Below, piece after piece: positions 43,715 through 57,879 of a DNA stretch of 64,000 nucleotides (position 1 is the first letter of the stretch; each line of letters starts with the position of its first letter). Origin of the DNA: Myotis daubentonii (Eukaryota; Chordata; Mammalia; Chiroptera; Vespertilionidae); NCBI RefSeq assembly GCF_963259705.1, contig NC_081846.1:58123205-58187204 (forward strand), given 5' to 3'. The notes under the pieces are model-generated. The model did not search any database, was not told the origin of the DNA, and worked only from the letters and a program-made list of their open reading frames with translations. The position numbers and the translations under genes are program-made.

Positions 43715-45889
43715 GGTGCAGTGGAACTCAGGTCCACTAGCAGTGAAACTACTAATGTCTCTTGATGGGAAGGCTTGAATGGGAACAGAAATCTCCAACA
43801 TCTAGGAAGGAGAGTGAGTCCCCTACAGCAGGCCAGTGAACTGACTTCAACAAGGGACACAGATAAACTTTGGTGAATTTGTAGGGATGGAGTCAGTGGA
43901 ATAACCAGAATTCAATTATCCTCTGTCCCTCCTATCTCACAGCAGGGCTTGCCATTGGATGACCATTTTAAAAAACCAGAGGGCATTGGAACTTTGCCTA
44001 TGTAGTCCTTATAGGTCAGCTTCTCAGGACACAGAGTGGGGAGGAGAAGGAAGGAGATTGGGTCCGAAGGGGAAAACAGAAGACATTTGGCATACACTTT
44101 GTTTTCACACAGCTCCAAAGCGCATCACTTACTTGTATAATGGTGGCTTTGCCAAGGTATTGTATACATTGAAGGGCATAAATGGGTCGAGGGTATATGA
44201 AACAGAATTGAAGCTGCTTAGAAGTGAAAGTGAGCATATGATGGGATGAGGGACAGTGCAATTGTGGTAGGACCAATAGAATGAAGGGCCTGATAGAGTC
44301 AAAGGATGATTGGAGTTGGAGTATTAGAAGGGATTTTTGCGAATGAGACTATGGAAGGATTTCAGTTCATAGTAATAGAAGGTCAAGTATCTGTCCATGG
44401 GAATTAGTGGCTAAGGTGACATAAGAATAAAAAATAATTGAAGGAGAGGAAACAAAGTAACTAAGCAACCTGGATAATGGAAGGATTATCTGTACCTATA
44501 CTGAGAGCATCAAGAATTATTGCAGGATGCAGAGAGCAACAGAAAGATAGGAGTTAAAAGTGCCAAAAAAATGATGAGAAATGGTGAGGGGGAGGGCAAC
44601 AGATGACTGCACAAAGGAGAAAAAGTGGGTGGCATAGTCTCTTAACTTGAGTCATCCTTGATATCTTTCTCTCTCAGCCCCCTGAGTCAACCAACGATTA
44701 AGTCCTGTCAATCTATTGCACCACTCCAGTCACCAGCCATTTAAAAAAATATTTCTCACTGTTTCAAAGCATTTGTTTTCTAATTGGTCTTCCAGTAACT
44801 ACTCTTGCCAGTCTGCTTTCTTTGCTGCAGACACAGTGAACTCTTCTCAGTAAATTTGATTATGTCATGCCATCCGCCTTATCTTCCTCTAATTCAGCAC
44901 TTAAATTTTTTTCAGTGGGTCTCCACTGCTTTTAAGATTAAGAGCAAAAATCCTTCAGGCCTAAAAGGACCCGGATGATCTGGCCTCAGGTCTGCCTGTT
45001 TAGTCTTATCTAGCAATATATTCCCCTGCCACCTCTCTGTGCACCAGTCACACTATTTCTTATTCTACCTTACTCCAGGGTCTTAGTATGTGTTGTTTGC
45101 TTGGTCTGGTGCGCCCTCCATTACCTCTGAGTATTTCACCAGGTTAATCAGTGTCATCAGTGAAAACTCAGTTCAAATATCACCTGCCTAAGGAAACCAT
45201 TCCGAACATTTCCCAGACTGAGCCTATGCCATCTAGACCCTTCTTATATGGAACAGTATGAGTGCTTCTTATGGGAGACGTTCAAAGGACAATCTTATAG
45301 GGGACATGTTTAAAATTTATGTTGGCTTCTCCTTTGTCTGGGGTTATGCTCAGCTGGTTGCTGGGATAGAAGGGACTAATTCACATGAGCAAGAGAATAC
45401 ACTTAAAAAAGTCACCACTGAAGGCGGGTTAAATGGCATGGTTTTGGACAGTGTGTAACGTTAGCTGGCACTCCCTCAGATGCAGCCGTTAGAGCCTGAT
45501 TCTGATTTCACTTTGAAGAATAAGAACTGGATTTTTTGCTTCAATGTGAAACACGTTCCACTGGATCTAGACCTGCAGGGGCGCTGCAGTGTAGGAAAAG
45601 CGCAGGGGCTCCAAGTAATGACACCACGTGGTAGCAAAAAGCACCAACAGTGGGCCAGTTTAGAGCTTGAAAACATACCGGTTCTGGTCATGTTTGCACA
45701 ACTCCATAGATTTACTTTAAAAATTACTGAATTGTACACTTAGAGTTTGTGGATTTACTAGTGTACCTGGGTAAAGGAATAGAAGGTATCAAAAATGATA
45801 TCAATTCTCATCCAGACTCTTCAGTCAATTATGTCAGAACCTTTGGGGGTAGGGCTTAGACACTGATAGGCATTAAACGCTCCCCAGGA
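43715..45889. other. intergenic, old repeats only
   Basis: 44640-45250 reads as an old LINE-like remnant (cccggatgatctggcctcag, aactcagttcaaatatcacct). I lean to L2 but am not sure. 45660-45780 has an L1-like end (actgaattgtacacttagag). There is no coding gene. Confidence 0.4.
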
Positions 45890-46480
45890 AAATTTAGCAA
45901 CATCTAACAAAGATATATATATGCATTTGCCTTCGGACCCAGTAATCCTGCTTCTAGGAAGTTATTCTGAAGACACACACCTCCAGCAATACAAATCACA
46001 CACACACACACACACAATGTTTTTTCATTGGAACATTGTAAATGCAAAATATAGGAAACCATCTGACCACCCATACACCGGAGAGTGGTTGACTAACTAG
46101 GGTATGTGCACACAATAAAGAGTATATGTAGCTATAAAAAGAATGAGGAAGACCATTCCAAACCAACATATAGGGGTATCCAGGATATACTTTGATGTGA
46201 AAAAAAAGAACAACACGAAGTGTCAAAATATATCTATAGCACGGCTCTCTTCAAGTATAAATGACAGATATAAGAAAATAGGCATATATATGCTAATTTA
46301 TGGAAAAAGGGATATGGCAAAGATAAGTTAGAAATGAATGTAATTGGTTATCCACAGAGGTGGGTGGGAGTGAGTGGAAAAAATGAAGAAGTGAGAATGG
46401 GTAGAAGGCATGAGTGGAGACACTTCTTTAAGCACATCTTTTTGTACAGTTCTGAGTTTTAGAATCAAATACTATTTCAG
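45890..46480 (+). mobile_element. L1 3' region, sense
   Basis: cagtaatcctgcttctagga, tgcaaaatataggaaaccat, gagagtggttgactaacta and atggaaaaagggatatgg follow the L1 3'UTR order. A short (CA)n run lies at 45999-46015. Confidence 0.6.
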
Positions 46481-46907
46481 ACATTAAAAAATAGATAAAT
46501 AATATTAATCAGGATGTGTGGGAATGTAAACGGAATACAAATGGTAACCAATGAAACTAACTGTACTAGAAATGAATACCATAACCATAATAAATGGGAT
46601 AAAAAAGAAAATGATAAACCTAGGCAATATTGGAAAACAATATTTTGAATATATTCTACAAGGCCCAAAACAACAAGACTGCACAAATAGTGCACACTTT
46701 TGAGTAAGGTTGCTTTTCACAGAGATATGTTTTAATAATTGTTTAAGTACCTTATGTATATTGCAAATTTGAGTGAATGAGTAAATAAATTGTATATAAT
46801 CAGAGCCAATTTATCACTGCCAGAGAAAGGAGTTACAACTGAGGAAAGAGGGAGACTCTCTGAACTCTATGCATTAGAATGGAAGGTATCAGTTTTAATT
46901 ACTTATT

Positions 46908-46950
<43 letters not shown>
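46908..46950. repeat. (CTAT)n microsatellite
   Basis: About ten tandem CTAT units. Confidence 0.97.
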
Positions 46951-46951
<1 letters not shown>

Positions 46952-49900
46952 CTTACACATCTCTACCTATTTGTATTATATCTCTATATATGCCTATAAT
47001 ACAAATAGATACAGATGTGCATGCATTTGTGTATGTACACATGTATATAATGCCTCATTATATACATGTGTACATACTTAAAAGGCCTAGAAGCCTTTGA
47101 CACCCCAGCAGCAATGAGTATACCCAATACCCAGGACTCATGTTCTAAGTACCACTTTCCAGTAAAAGGCTGAATCCAGGCCTGAGTACAAAAGCCCAGA
47201 TTATCTTGTGATGCCAGAAAGTAAGTATTCAATAAATGATGGGAGCATATTAAAAAGATTAGACACCAATCTGTAGCAGCTCACAAGTGCCAAAGCTGGG
47301 GCAATTTGAGCAATAAAATAAACAATGATAATACTGGATTATAACCCATAGAATAAAATAAGTATCTGTGAGCCTGTAATGATAAAAATAGATAATTGAA
47401 TAAATAAATAAATATAAGAGAAAGGACTGCTCTTCTTACCTCAGGTCTTTTCTCCTCACCTGGCTTGATTACTTCAACAGTAAAGAAAGGCCTTTGAAGT
47501 TTTGAGACATGATTTTCAAATTGTTTTAAAGTGCATTTTGTTGTTTTGATTACAATGAGTAGATTGTACCTGGTATGTTTGCCTATTTTTGTAGGCCTCT
47601 TTTCTTTAAAAGGAAATCTGTATTTAGTGCCCAGAAAGATACATAAATAATACAGGTAAAAATTAAATTGCTTCCATCTGATTGGGGGAAGGGGGGTTGA
47701 GGGAAGGGGAGTGAGTTGGGAAATGATGCAGAGCCTGACCAACCAGCCACTCTCCACCCAGATGCCAGCTAATTCTGGAAGCCTTCTGGTACCGATGACA
47801 AAGTTCTTGCCCGTAGTTTGAAACTCTAAAAGACTGCTACTATTTTTCTGCCACATTCAAAAGCACTGGTCAGTTTCTCTTTAATCATGATGAAAAATCA
47901 GATAAACCCCAAATGAAGAACATTCTACAAAACATTTGACTAACTGTAGCATTTATGCTTGCCCCTTTCATTTTGCATTTACCATGCTACAATCTGGACT
48001 AGAAGGAACCGGCTATATCTTTTAGATCTAAGGCCTAATGGTAAACCTTCACCTCATAGTTCACTTGCTAGGGATTCACTTGGTGAAAGTTTGATGATCA
48101 CTGGGGCTGGGATCTCCAGAAACTTCCTGGAGGAGGTGCTTCTTGAGTTAGCCCTAGGGATGAAGACAGGATTTTAATTAGTGAGCATTGAGTCATTAAC
48201 CCTTATTAGTGGGGGCTGTACCCTGTGCCGGGATGACAGGCAATGGGGAGCCATTAGGAGCTCTGAAGGACAGAGAAGGATAGCAGGTGCGGGCTGAGCT
48301 TAGATGGGGAACCCAAGACAGGGCATGTGAGTGTCAGCTGTGACCTGAGATGACCTAAAACCAGAAACAGAAATTCTTATGCTATATTTAAATTAATTCC
48401 CCAGTGTAGCCTCCTCAGCAAGATATGCCAGAAAGATAATTGGAATTGGCTAGTGTCCAGGTAGCTTCAAGATCAAGTGCAAACAAAACGTAGGCAGCTT
48501 CAAAAGCAAAGCTTTTCCTGGCATTTCCCAGGACATGCCACACACCCTTATTCTCAGCTCAAGCCCGCATCTTTTTTCAGATCCAGGCGGGAAAAGGATG
48601 ACTGCTGTAAAGTCAGAGCACTCCACCAGGTAGTCGCTCTGGTTGGGCTGGCAGCACCAGCCAGCTGGCTGTTGGTGGGAGCATCCTGCCCTCTGCTGGA
48701 TTTGGCAGAAAGAAGATTTTGCATTGCCTGCTAAGGAATTAATGAAGGGTGAAAGTTTGGAGTTTTATCTGAAAATAAACATTTGCTTGTATGTGGATCA
48801 GGTCTGATTAACCAGGGAATGCATCCCCTAAATGACACATGGATTCTTAGGGGATTCCCAGTATCCAGGAAAAAATATTGTTGTGGATCATACATATACT
48901 TCCTGCTGAGTAAGTGGGTGCAAAATATACAGAACCAGCATTTTTTAAAGAAATGTAAAGAATCAAAGCTGCATCTCTAATAATTGTTAAAGTAATCACA
49001 TAGTATGATGAGATAGAAAAAACCTTAGGGTACTATTAGCTTGTGTTTATATATTAATTCTGCAAGACACTAAGTTTGCCTGAGACAAGGTTTCTTCATT
49101 TGTACAGTACTCTACCGACCATAACAGGAGACTATGAGGGTCAATGAGCTAATAATGCTTGTGAAAGAACTTCACCGCGCCCATTAAAAGTGTGAGGTTT
49201 AAACACACGCGCTGTGCATGGGTTCACGCAAGAGGACGCATATATACGGTGTACACAAGTTCATAAAAAGTACAGAGCAACATTGTTCAATTACTGACTT
49301 TCTGAAAATTTTTGGGGGGGTCAATTTGGGAAACATATCAGTATTTCAACTTTAGAGAATGAAAGGAACCTTCCTAGACACATTGAAAGAAAGCAGGATG
49401 CCCTTAAAATAATTTTTGTGAGAGGCTCCAGAGACAGAGCAACTTTTTTACTGGGTAGTATTTATCTTCGACTGCCTATCATTATGTTCTGTACAACCTG
49501 TCAGAACATCTATATTTTTCAGTTTCCAAAAGATAAAAATGGCGAACATGGAGTCTAAGGATAATCTTTCCCAGCAATCCAGTCCCTCCCTTTCCTCCTC
49601 TCCTCTTTGTTCTGGGCCCTTCCCTATCCCTCCCTTCTGTTCTCCTCCTGTTGGATTTGAAAGCAGAAATCAGAAGTCTCGATTAGCATTGCTATTGCTG
49701 GCAAGCTGAACTGTTTCTCATCTCCTTTACCCATTCAGTAGGTCTACTGTTTTCAATGCTGTTATTACAATTGGAGTAGAATATGGTCCCAACTCTTGAG
49801 CTATTGGCCATTCTAAAGGTGAAGAGCTGAATGACAATGGTGTTGATATTAATGTAATAGCTCTTTAATTTAAAAATAGATGTTTTAACTCAATAATTTA

Positions 49901-50234
49901 TTGAATTGCCTTTATTCCCTTCCTTAGCAGCTCTGCTTGATAAAGAGGTTTTAAGCATCCCATTTGTGCCTCCATCTGCAGAGTCAACCCAAGTGCAACC
50001 CATCCCCTTGCCAGCCTCAGTAAGTGCTTTATTGATGCTCTGTAGAAAGGTCAACTTCAACGAAGATTTGAAACTAGACACTGAAGATACAAAGGAATAA
50101 AATGTGATTGCTCTACATGAAATATTCAGGCTTTTGTTAGATACCTATGTAAATAAATGTGATAAGCTAGTGGTGTGGGAAATGGGAAGATGTCATCTGA
50201 TCTTGAAGAATGAATACTTTTCCAGGTGGACAAA

Positions 50235-50291
50235 CTGTGTGTGTGTGATTGTGTGTACCTGTGTGTGTGTGTATGTGTGTCTTTGTGTGTG
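50235..50291. repeat. (TG)n-rich microsatellite
   Basis: Interrupted TG repeats with ATTG, ACC and CTT breaks. Confidence 0.9.
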
Positions 50292-53200
50292 AGAGAGGGA
50301 GCAGCCTTCAAGGAAGAGGGTATCAAATAAGCCTGATATAGTAAAAATTATAAAATGTGTAGTGACTAGAGTACTGGGGAGATGAGGCTGAGGCTAGCAA
50401 TGTAGTTTGGGGCCAAATGAAGATGCTGTTTAACTGATAAGATATGGAGCTTGAATTTCACTGGTATGTATGTTAACCAATACACTTGAGTAGTGAATCA
50501 ATATAATACTTCCATTTAATTTAGTCAGAGATGTGTTTATTAAAGAGGGAAGTTGAACTTTAGATGATGGTGTAATTTCCTAGGACTTTTAAAATATGTG
50601 CAAATTTCTGAGTGAAACTGCAGCAGCCTGGGTTGGGTTAGTGACTCCCAGAACATCCTAGAATCCTTATTAACATCTTTAAAACATAACAGCTTAAATC
50701 TCTCTTGATTCATCAGAAAGTCATGCATTTTTAAAAAGCAGTCACCAGCCTGGTCCAGTTAATCGTAAATAAAATGTCTGGAGTCTGTTGCCTAAGGAGA
50801 AAGATGTAGAAATGGCATAAGTCACTTCCGGCACCTGACCTGTCATTTTGTCACAGAAAATAAAAAAGAGGCCAGGAAAAAGACCCCTGGATAAAGGCTC
50901 TCCACTTCACCAGACATAAGCATGTCTGATTAATCATTTTTTTAAAAGCCAGGTTATTTACGTAAACTGCTTGGCATGTTATTTCTGATCTTAACTCTCC
51001 TTGTCCAGCCTAGTAATTCCACAAACATTTCAAAGGGACAGGATTACTCACAGTCAAGCTTTGTTTGTAGCATCTTAAAAGAAAGCACTTTCAAAATATT
51101 TTTTCTTCTGTGTGTTTGCTCAGCACTTAGCACATTATAGATGTTCTAAAGAATAGGGCACATTCCATTAAACAATTAGGACCAAAATAAAGTGTAAATG
51201 AGTGTAGTAAGCAGTGTAGCCAAGTGCTTAGTACCCTGTCTAAGGGGTGAGCAAGTGGGCATGGCCTAGTGTGGGAGCCTGTAGGAGCACCGACCTTGTC
51301 TGTCATACTTGCTCTTTTAACTCTAGTATCCAGCACATAGTACGTGCTCAATAAATATCTGAGGAATTACAGAACGATGAATAGACTTGCTTTCCTAGTG
51401 ACTTTGCTTGCAATGGTTATCTGAAGGGCGTCATAAAGTAATAATTGCTCTATGACTACTTGGCCTCATGAGTTAATGTTTGCAAAGTGCTTTGAACTCC
51501 TTGGGAAAAAGAATGGTGTTTTTGTTGGCACCCTATCATGTTTGCAGTGGCACAGACATTACTCCTCCTTCTCTTCCTCCAGCTGCCCATACTGTGCCCT
51601 CCCCCAGCTCCGTGCTGGGCCAGGATCTTCCAAAGGGCAGCCACATCGCTCTCACTGCCTTCTCCAGCCCTGCAGGACAGGTAAGGACAAAGTACAGGCC
51701 AGACAGATTTCTTTCTCAAGAGACGCTGGGGAAATGGAATTTAGGAAGAGCTTAATGATGCTTAGAGGGACTGCTGTAGAGAGGAAGGCAGGTTCTTGGC
51801 CAGGCCTAGAAGAAGCTATTGGGACAGACAGGCTGATCTGTGAGGACACATCTAACTAAATCCTGGAGGAGAGGTAGAGGGTGTTATATGGGTGATTGTG
51901 AGGATGTGCCCAAACAGCTGGTCTCTAAAGTGCATATGGTTATACACCCCTAAAACAAAACCTCGACTCTAACTGGCAGGAACTACTGTAGTTTTGTTAG
52001 AAGAAACTCCTAAGACAAGCCAGATTTCTTTCAGATGGGCAAACATTTTAACTACTGTGATTACATTCGCCACAGTTTTTAAAAAAAATATTTAATGATG
52101 GCACATAAAGGGGTTCTGTCTCGCAGTAATCATAGGCTGCAACTTTTCCAATGTATTTATTACTATAAAAATTGCTTTTATTTTTAAGAACTTAATAGTT
52201 AAATAGTTTAAATATGATTTAGAAAAATAAAAGCTGTTTTTCTATTTAGAATGGCTGTTCTTTACGAACAAATTCAAGAAAACAATTTTCCTTTTGAGGT
52301 TCTATTAGCTTTCGACGGATCATGCCTAAGAATTATTTCAAAGGAATGCGCAGAGAGCTGGTTACAGGTGCGGAATCATGCAAATGACTATCGGTGGCAG
52401 GTCTTGCCTTTAAGGCAGGAACAGGTCCTATTTTCCACAACTTTGAAGTGACTTGTTTTCTAAACCAAATCATGAGGCTTTCTGTGTGTGGACTTTTTCA
52501 TGATACATATTTATATGCTGGTTGCTATACATGTGGCAAATTTGCTGTTTCTATAAATTGTTTCTAGACTGGCAATGAATGTTTTGTGGACAAAAGCTAA
52601 CATGGTTTTCTGTTAAAAAGATAGACCATGTAACTGGTGTCTATTCTGTACTTGCTATTAATCTGAAACCAAGATCAAGCACAGTGAAATTCGTAGTTAG
52701 ATCATAGTAAGCAACATTGAAACTCTGAAAGATTAAGATGCCCATAAAAACCACAGGTGAAACATTGATTTGGGAGTGACTCCAGATAAGAAATGGTTTA
52801 TTTTTCCACTTGATTCATTAGAGGATGAGGAATCCTGGTTTTTCCCTCTGTATAGGGCTTGTGAATCACAAAGGCATTATTGAATTGTTGTTGCTTTTTT
52901 TTCTCTTTTATTTTAAGGTATTTGAAACTAGACAGTTTGTCCAAGTCCTGCAATAAACACATGGGAGCGCCCGAGGAAAGGGGAGGAGGGCAGCGTGAGT
53001 TGGGGTGAGATCGAATTTCCTTTCCAGAAGGCCAGTGTCCTGTTGCATTGCAGGGCGCTGCAAATTCATTTAGCACAGAAGAGGCGAAACCTCATACCTT
53101 CTGGCTGGGTGACTAGGAATCGCTGTCGGTGATTTGCCCACTCAATTCCATTTGCCAACTAAAGTTCTATGGTAAGTGTGGGTTTGAAACGTATGGGTTG

Positions 53201-53723
53201 ATTCTCCTTATGCATTATTGTTATTTTCTTTGATGTGGGGGAGTGGAGAACATGAACACGTTCTAGTGTAGTTTTGCATATTAAGAAGAATAAAATATTA
53301 ATGGAATTATTGCTGGAAATTCATTATTCAAATGTTTCTTGAATAAGCTGGTTTAGCTTTTAGGGTCCCCCTCCCCAGTGTTCTGGATTTCCACTTGTGT
53401 TTTTACTGTAGTTATTCTTGTTACTAGGTCTCTTCTTACATCATAGCGTCAGTGAATTTAATAATGGGTATTTCTTCTATCAGGTCGAATATGGGGTTTG
53501 TGATAGCCAGACAATTTTTGGTAATAACGGGAAAGGTGCAATAAATATACAGGCATGTGATATCATTGAAAGGAGAAGGGGAAAAAGACTGGTCAAGAAA
53601 GTGAAAGTTTCTTAGTAAAAGAAAAAAGAAGGAGTTGGTGAGAAGCCAAGTTTAAACTGGCTAAGCACTAGAGCTCAAACATGATGTTCTAATGAAGACA
53701 GGGTAAAGCAGCTCATGGAAATT

Positions 53724-53725
<2 letters not shown>

Positions 53726-53757
<32 letters not shown>

Positions 53758-53769
53758 CTCACTCTCTCT
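53726..53769. repeat. (CT)n microsatellite
   Basis: CT dinucleotide tract with two single-base interruptions. Confidence 0.95.
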
Positions 53770-54196
53770 AGAATAGGTTTTTTCCTTATCTACAGCTACA
53801 CTAACATTTCTAAGACTAGGAATCCTGTCCTTTCAGTTCTGCATTACCTGCTAATAGACAACTGATAAATATTTATTGATCAAAAAGCTATCTCTTTTTG
53901 TAGCTGCTACCAAAAAAAGGTCATCAAACTAATTGCTTTGATGTGCTTTCTATGAGATAGGCCAGAACTCAGCCAGAGGCAGCTGATACTTAATCAAATA
54001 AATTGCAGCCAAAGGTGAGCTGTGAGCTTATCACAGAGTATTTTCTCAAAGCCCTATCTTGGCAGAGTCACACTTTTGGGTTAGACCACCAGGGGTCAGC
54101 GCGTTATTTGCAGGAAAGTTTTATTAAAGGACACTTTCCGTGTCAAAGAAGAAAAAACAAAACAAAACAAACAAATAAACAAAAAACCTAGGGCCG

Positions 54197-54320
54197 TGGA
54201 TCTCAAACTTTTAAGCATGAAAAGTGCTCAGGACTGGTTCCTGAGACTTATTGCTAGGGATTCTGATTCAAGAAGTTGGGGGAGGAGTGTCCCTGGGAAT
54301 CTTTATTTTGTCAAAGCTGC
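54197..54320 (+). mobile_element. hAT-Charlie (MER5-like) fragment
   Basis: gtggatctcaaacttttaag, gattctgattcaagaagttg and cctgggaatctttattttgt match the MER5 group layout. Ends are degraded and no target duplication is visible. Confidence 0.5.
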
Positions 54321-54529
54321 AGGTGTTGGAGGACCTCACTTTTAGGAAAATGTGTGGGTTTTCTCTAGCTTGTTTATCTCATGAGAGGACTGCAGGCTTG
54401 GAGCCCACCAGGAGCCTGGCTCTCAGACTCAGATAAGCTTAGATGAAGAGGCAGGGTCTGTCACAGAGACCTGGGTTTGGATTCCCTGTGGCTTTGCACA
54501 AAGTACTTTTCTAAGAGACAGGTTCCTCC

Positions 54530-55283
54530 TTTTTATTTTTATTTATTTATTTTTCTTTATTGTTGAAAGTATTAAAGGTGTCTCCTTTGTTGATTTGTTT
54601 TTCCCATTGACGCCCTCCATCCCGCAACCACCCCTCACAGACCTTCACAACCCTATTGTCTGTGTCCATGTCCTACATAAAAAAAGGGTAATATGCAAAT
54701 CAACTGAATGGGGGAACAACTGGTCACTATGATGTGCACTGACCACCAGGGGGCAGGTGCTCAATGCAGGAGCTGCCCCCTGGTGGTCAGTGTGCTCCCA
54801 CAGGGGGAGTGCCGCTCAGCCAGAAGCTGGGCTGACAGCTGGTGAGCGCAGTGGTGGTGGTGGTGGGAGCCTCTCCTGCCTCCATGGCAATGCTAAGGAT
54901 GTCCTACTGCCAGCTTAGGCCCACTCTCTGTGAGGAGCGGGCCTAAACCATCAGTCAGACATCCCCCAACGGCTCCCAGACTGCAAAAGGGTGCAGGCTG
55001 GGCTGAGGGGCCCCCACGCCCCTGAGTGCATGAATGTTGTGCACTGGGCCTCTAGTATGCATATAAGTTCCCAGGTTAATCACTCCCATCCACCACCACC
55101 CATGCCTTTGCTCTGAGATTCATCAATCTGTTCCATGCTTCTATGTCTCTGGATCTATTTTGTTCATCAGTTTATTTTCTTCCTTAGATTCCACATATGA
55201 GTGAGATCATGTGATACTAATCTTTCTCTGACTGGCATATTTTGCTTAGCATAATACTCTCCATATCCATCCATGCTGAGAGG
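54530..55283 (-). mobile_element. L1 3' end, antisense, split by Helitron H6
   Basis: The + strand starts with a T-rich tail and ttattgttgaaagtattaaa. It runs to 54670, then resumes at 55056 with tatgcatataagttccc and continues through cacatatgagtgagatcatg and tgcttagcataatactctcc. It is the same bat L1 family as the tails at 3.6, 11.1 and 25.7 kb. Confidence 0.8.
54671..55055 (+). mobile_element. HeliBat-type Helitron (H6)
   Basis: The 5' end TCCTACATAAAAAAAGGGTA is a mutated TCCTATATAATAAAAGGG. The 3' end is CTAG after a partly decayed palindrome (gtgcatgaatgttgtgcac). The body includes an octamer ATGCAAAT and the CCACCAGGGGGC block. Removing it rejoins the L1 phrase tgtgtccatg|tatgcatata. 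Confidence 0.88.
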
Positions 55284-55289
55284 AGAACC

Positions 55290-56310
55290 ATACTGCCTAC
55301 CTCATGGTGTTTTGCCAGTGAAAATGGGGTTCTTCCATGAAGTCACAAGAAAAGCATTTTAGGGACCCATGCACGGGAGGATGGGGTGTAGCGGAAAGAT
55401 TTATTGAAGCTGTAGCAAACACAAAGGACCATCCCTGATGCTGGGGGTTTCATCCACCACCAGGTAGCTTAGCTCCATCCCGCTGTGGAAAAAGTCCAGC
55501 TTTGTCTTCATCAAGCCCAGAAAAAGGACCAGAGTCCAGAGATGTTGTCCCACTACCTGGCATCAGCAGGGCATATGAAGCTGTCGTAGTTCACTTTAGT
55601 CCATGCCAAAGCTTAATTCAGCCCAGTCTCTGTCCCCACCCTTTCAGGCTAGCTTAGTCTTTGTCCCAGGCTGTGCTTGGCTGGTGCCGAGCTGTTGCAT
55701 GGAAGCCTTTGCTTGGAGCCCTGCTTGGAGCCCATGCTTGGGTGTGTGTAGCTGCCAGGCCTGCATGGCTGCAATGGACCTGCATTTGAAACTGCACAGC
55801 TACTATGGCGAGAGAACAAAAAACACACAAACAGGCCAACAAAGAGGTGCTACTGAGGGGCCCTTGCCCTTGTTAAGCTTTGATTATAATACCTTAGGCT
55901 TGGGAAGGAGTAAGCTTTCTCTCAAACTAACCAATCTCTTTCCTGCCTCTTTGCGGGCTTGTATTAGGTCCTCCCCCTATCCAATCCAGTCTTTTCCCCA
56001 GGTTAGATTCCTCCCCTTTTTGGTTGCCATCTTGGCTCCTACTGTACATGCACCCAGCAGAGGAATTTCCTCTTTATTATTTTCTCTCCCTGGGTAATTC
56101 TGGATAGTGATTGGTCCTGCCCCCACAACCTGCTTTGGGGATTAAGTCTCCTTGTGGCAGGATGCGGTGGACCCTGGGAAGCCTGTGAATGTTATAGCTT
56201 CCTAGTAAGTCAGGCTTGATGTCCGACTGAGCTCCCTAGTTTATTATACTTAATGTCTAATACCCTTTGCTCCCTTACTTTATTAATAACCAGCTACCTA
56301 TGCTAACAAT
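55290..56310 (-). mobile_element. LTR-like repeat, copy A
   Basis: Shares ordered blocks with 57880-58640: ggatggggtgta...ttattgaagctgt, gtggaaaaagtccag, the actatgg(c/a)gagagaa block, tgtacatgcaccca, and ctttattaataaccagctac. An AATAAA-type signal reads on the minus strand (tttatt at 55400-55405), which suggests an LTR in reverse orientation. A 164-codon frame at 55603-56097 is incidental. Family and exact ends are not determined. Confidence 0.45.
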
Positions 56311-57455
56311 GGGATTGAAAGAAATAATTCATACAAAGCACTTAGCGGAGTGATTGGCATATAATAAAGCACTTAGTAAATGGTAGCGCAAGGTGGGAAG
56401 AGAAGGGAAATGTCAATGACAAGCCCTCTGTCCCTAGGAACATGGTTGCAGACAGAGCCAAGGTGTGGCTAACCAGGAGGTTAGTTCTTGGATGTGGGGG
56501 TCCAAGGCCAGTGTCTGAACATAGGTCCTGGAACAGAAGATGAATATACATGAGGATGGGAGACATACTTTCTCACGATTACAAATTTTCCCCAAGAGTA
56601 GTAATGAACAACCCAGATGGCACAGTTAATTGGAATTATAATTGATTCCCAAATAGTATTTAAGTCAACAGTTTAATTGACTTTCCTCAGGAAAACTATA
56701 AGAACTTCTGAAAGGGAACAAAGTGGAATATATCAAATTTGGTGATTTGTTCATATCTGCCACCCACACTACAGGGAGTGGCGAACGAAGAGAAAAACGA
56801 TCAAAGGAGGAAGGGAACAGGGACCACGAATCAAATAGACTGCAATTAAATGAAATCCTTGTCTGGTAAATGTCAGGTTGTACTGAATCCGCTGGCTGGC
56901 TTGCATGTGGCTACTGCCAAGTGCTCTCCCAAGATGAAGCCTGAAGAGCAGAGGAAAGGGGGCTGACACCTTAGTTATCTGCCTTTCTTAAAAGACAAAG
57001 ATGAAATTAGATGAAATTGAGCAGCACTTGAATGCTGCGACTGAAACAGCCAACAAGTGTATAGATGTGTGTGTGGGGCGGGGAGTGGGGTGGGGGGGAA
57101 GGGGGAGGGTATGAAGGATGAGTGGGGATGTAGTAGGATCAGACTGTCTTAGGCTAATCATGTAGCTTCTTTGGGCTTTCCTTTCCTAAGTCACCTTCTA
57201 GTCCTGAGACACTGTGGTAAGGTACAGAAAGTGGGCTGAATCCCAACCCTTTTATATTTTTCTCCCTACACTAGCGTATCTAAGTTATTGCCAAATGCTA
57301 ACTATTTTGAGGAATTTTATTTACCCAAACTATGAATGTTTTAGTGCTATGGGTTTATATGTTTGTTGGTTTGCATAAACCCTGATTTTAACTTAGATAG
57401 ATTTTTACCAGAGTTGTTCATTCTCTGGATAAATAACCATGATAATAGATGGCAA
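56311..57455. other. intergenic segment between the two LTR-like copies
   Basis: No retroviral internal sequence is readable. A G-rich stretch (gtgtggggcggggagtgggg) sits near 57071. Otherwise unrecognised. Confidence 0.4.
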
Positions 57456-57741
57456 TTTATATATATAAAAGCCTAAGCGACTGTTACAACCAGTTGACCA
57501 AACGACTGGTCAACCTGTCGCTATGATGTGCACTGACAACCAGGGGGAAGACACTCAACGCAGGAGCTGCCCCCTGGTGATAAGTGTGCTCCCACAGCCA
57601 ACCTCCTGCAGTCCGTCCCCCTGACCTGGCCAGCCTCAATCGGCCCCGATTGGGACTGGGTGAGACAGACCCGATCAGCCCCGATCACCGGCCAGGCTGA
57701 GGAACCACACCCATGCACGAATTTGTGCACCAGGCCTCCAA
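57456..57741 (+). mobile_element. HeliBat-type Helitron, decayed termini (H8)
   Basis: The 5' end TTTATATATATAAAAGCC (TC changed to TT) is followed by taagcgactgttacaacc. The 3' end is gcacgaatttgtgcac, then caggcct with CTAG changed to CCAA. Flanks A57455 and T57742 fit the A|T rule. Confidence 0.85.
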
Positions 57742-57879
57742 TAATAAATAAATGGTAAAGAAACAATGCTGATAATAGTAGCCACCATTTTCTGAGCACC
57801 TATCATTTGCTAGGTATTGTGGGGGTTAAAAATATTAATGCTTTTTCTCTCACCTTCTACATTTTTCTGGCGGGGCTAA

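Larger units (their letters stand above)
46481..54529. other. intergenic, 8 kb without a recognised gene
   Basis: Scattered MIR-like pieces (for example 49060-49190 and 51300-51360), microsatellites and a hAT-like fragment at 54197-54320. The open frames here are short and none matches a family I know. Confidence 0.45.

Noticed and set aside
47281..47856. 191-codon minus-strand frame
   Set aside because: Low-complexity, AT-rich translation with no motif, weak start context and no splice context; no family recognised.
51452..51859. 135-codon + strand frame with overlapping frames on both strands
   Set aside because: No recognisable domain, and several equally long frames overlap; most likely chance in a GC-richer patch.
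55603..56097. 164-codon open frame as a possible gene
   Set aside because: It lies within LTR-like copy A and is not kept in the related copy B.
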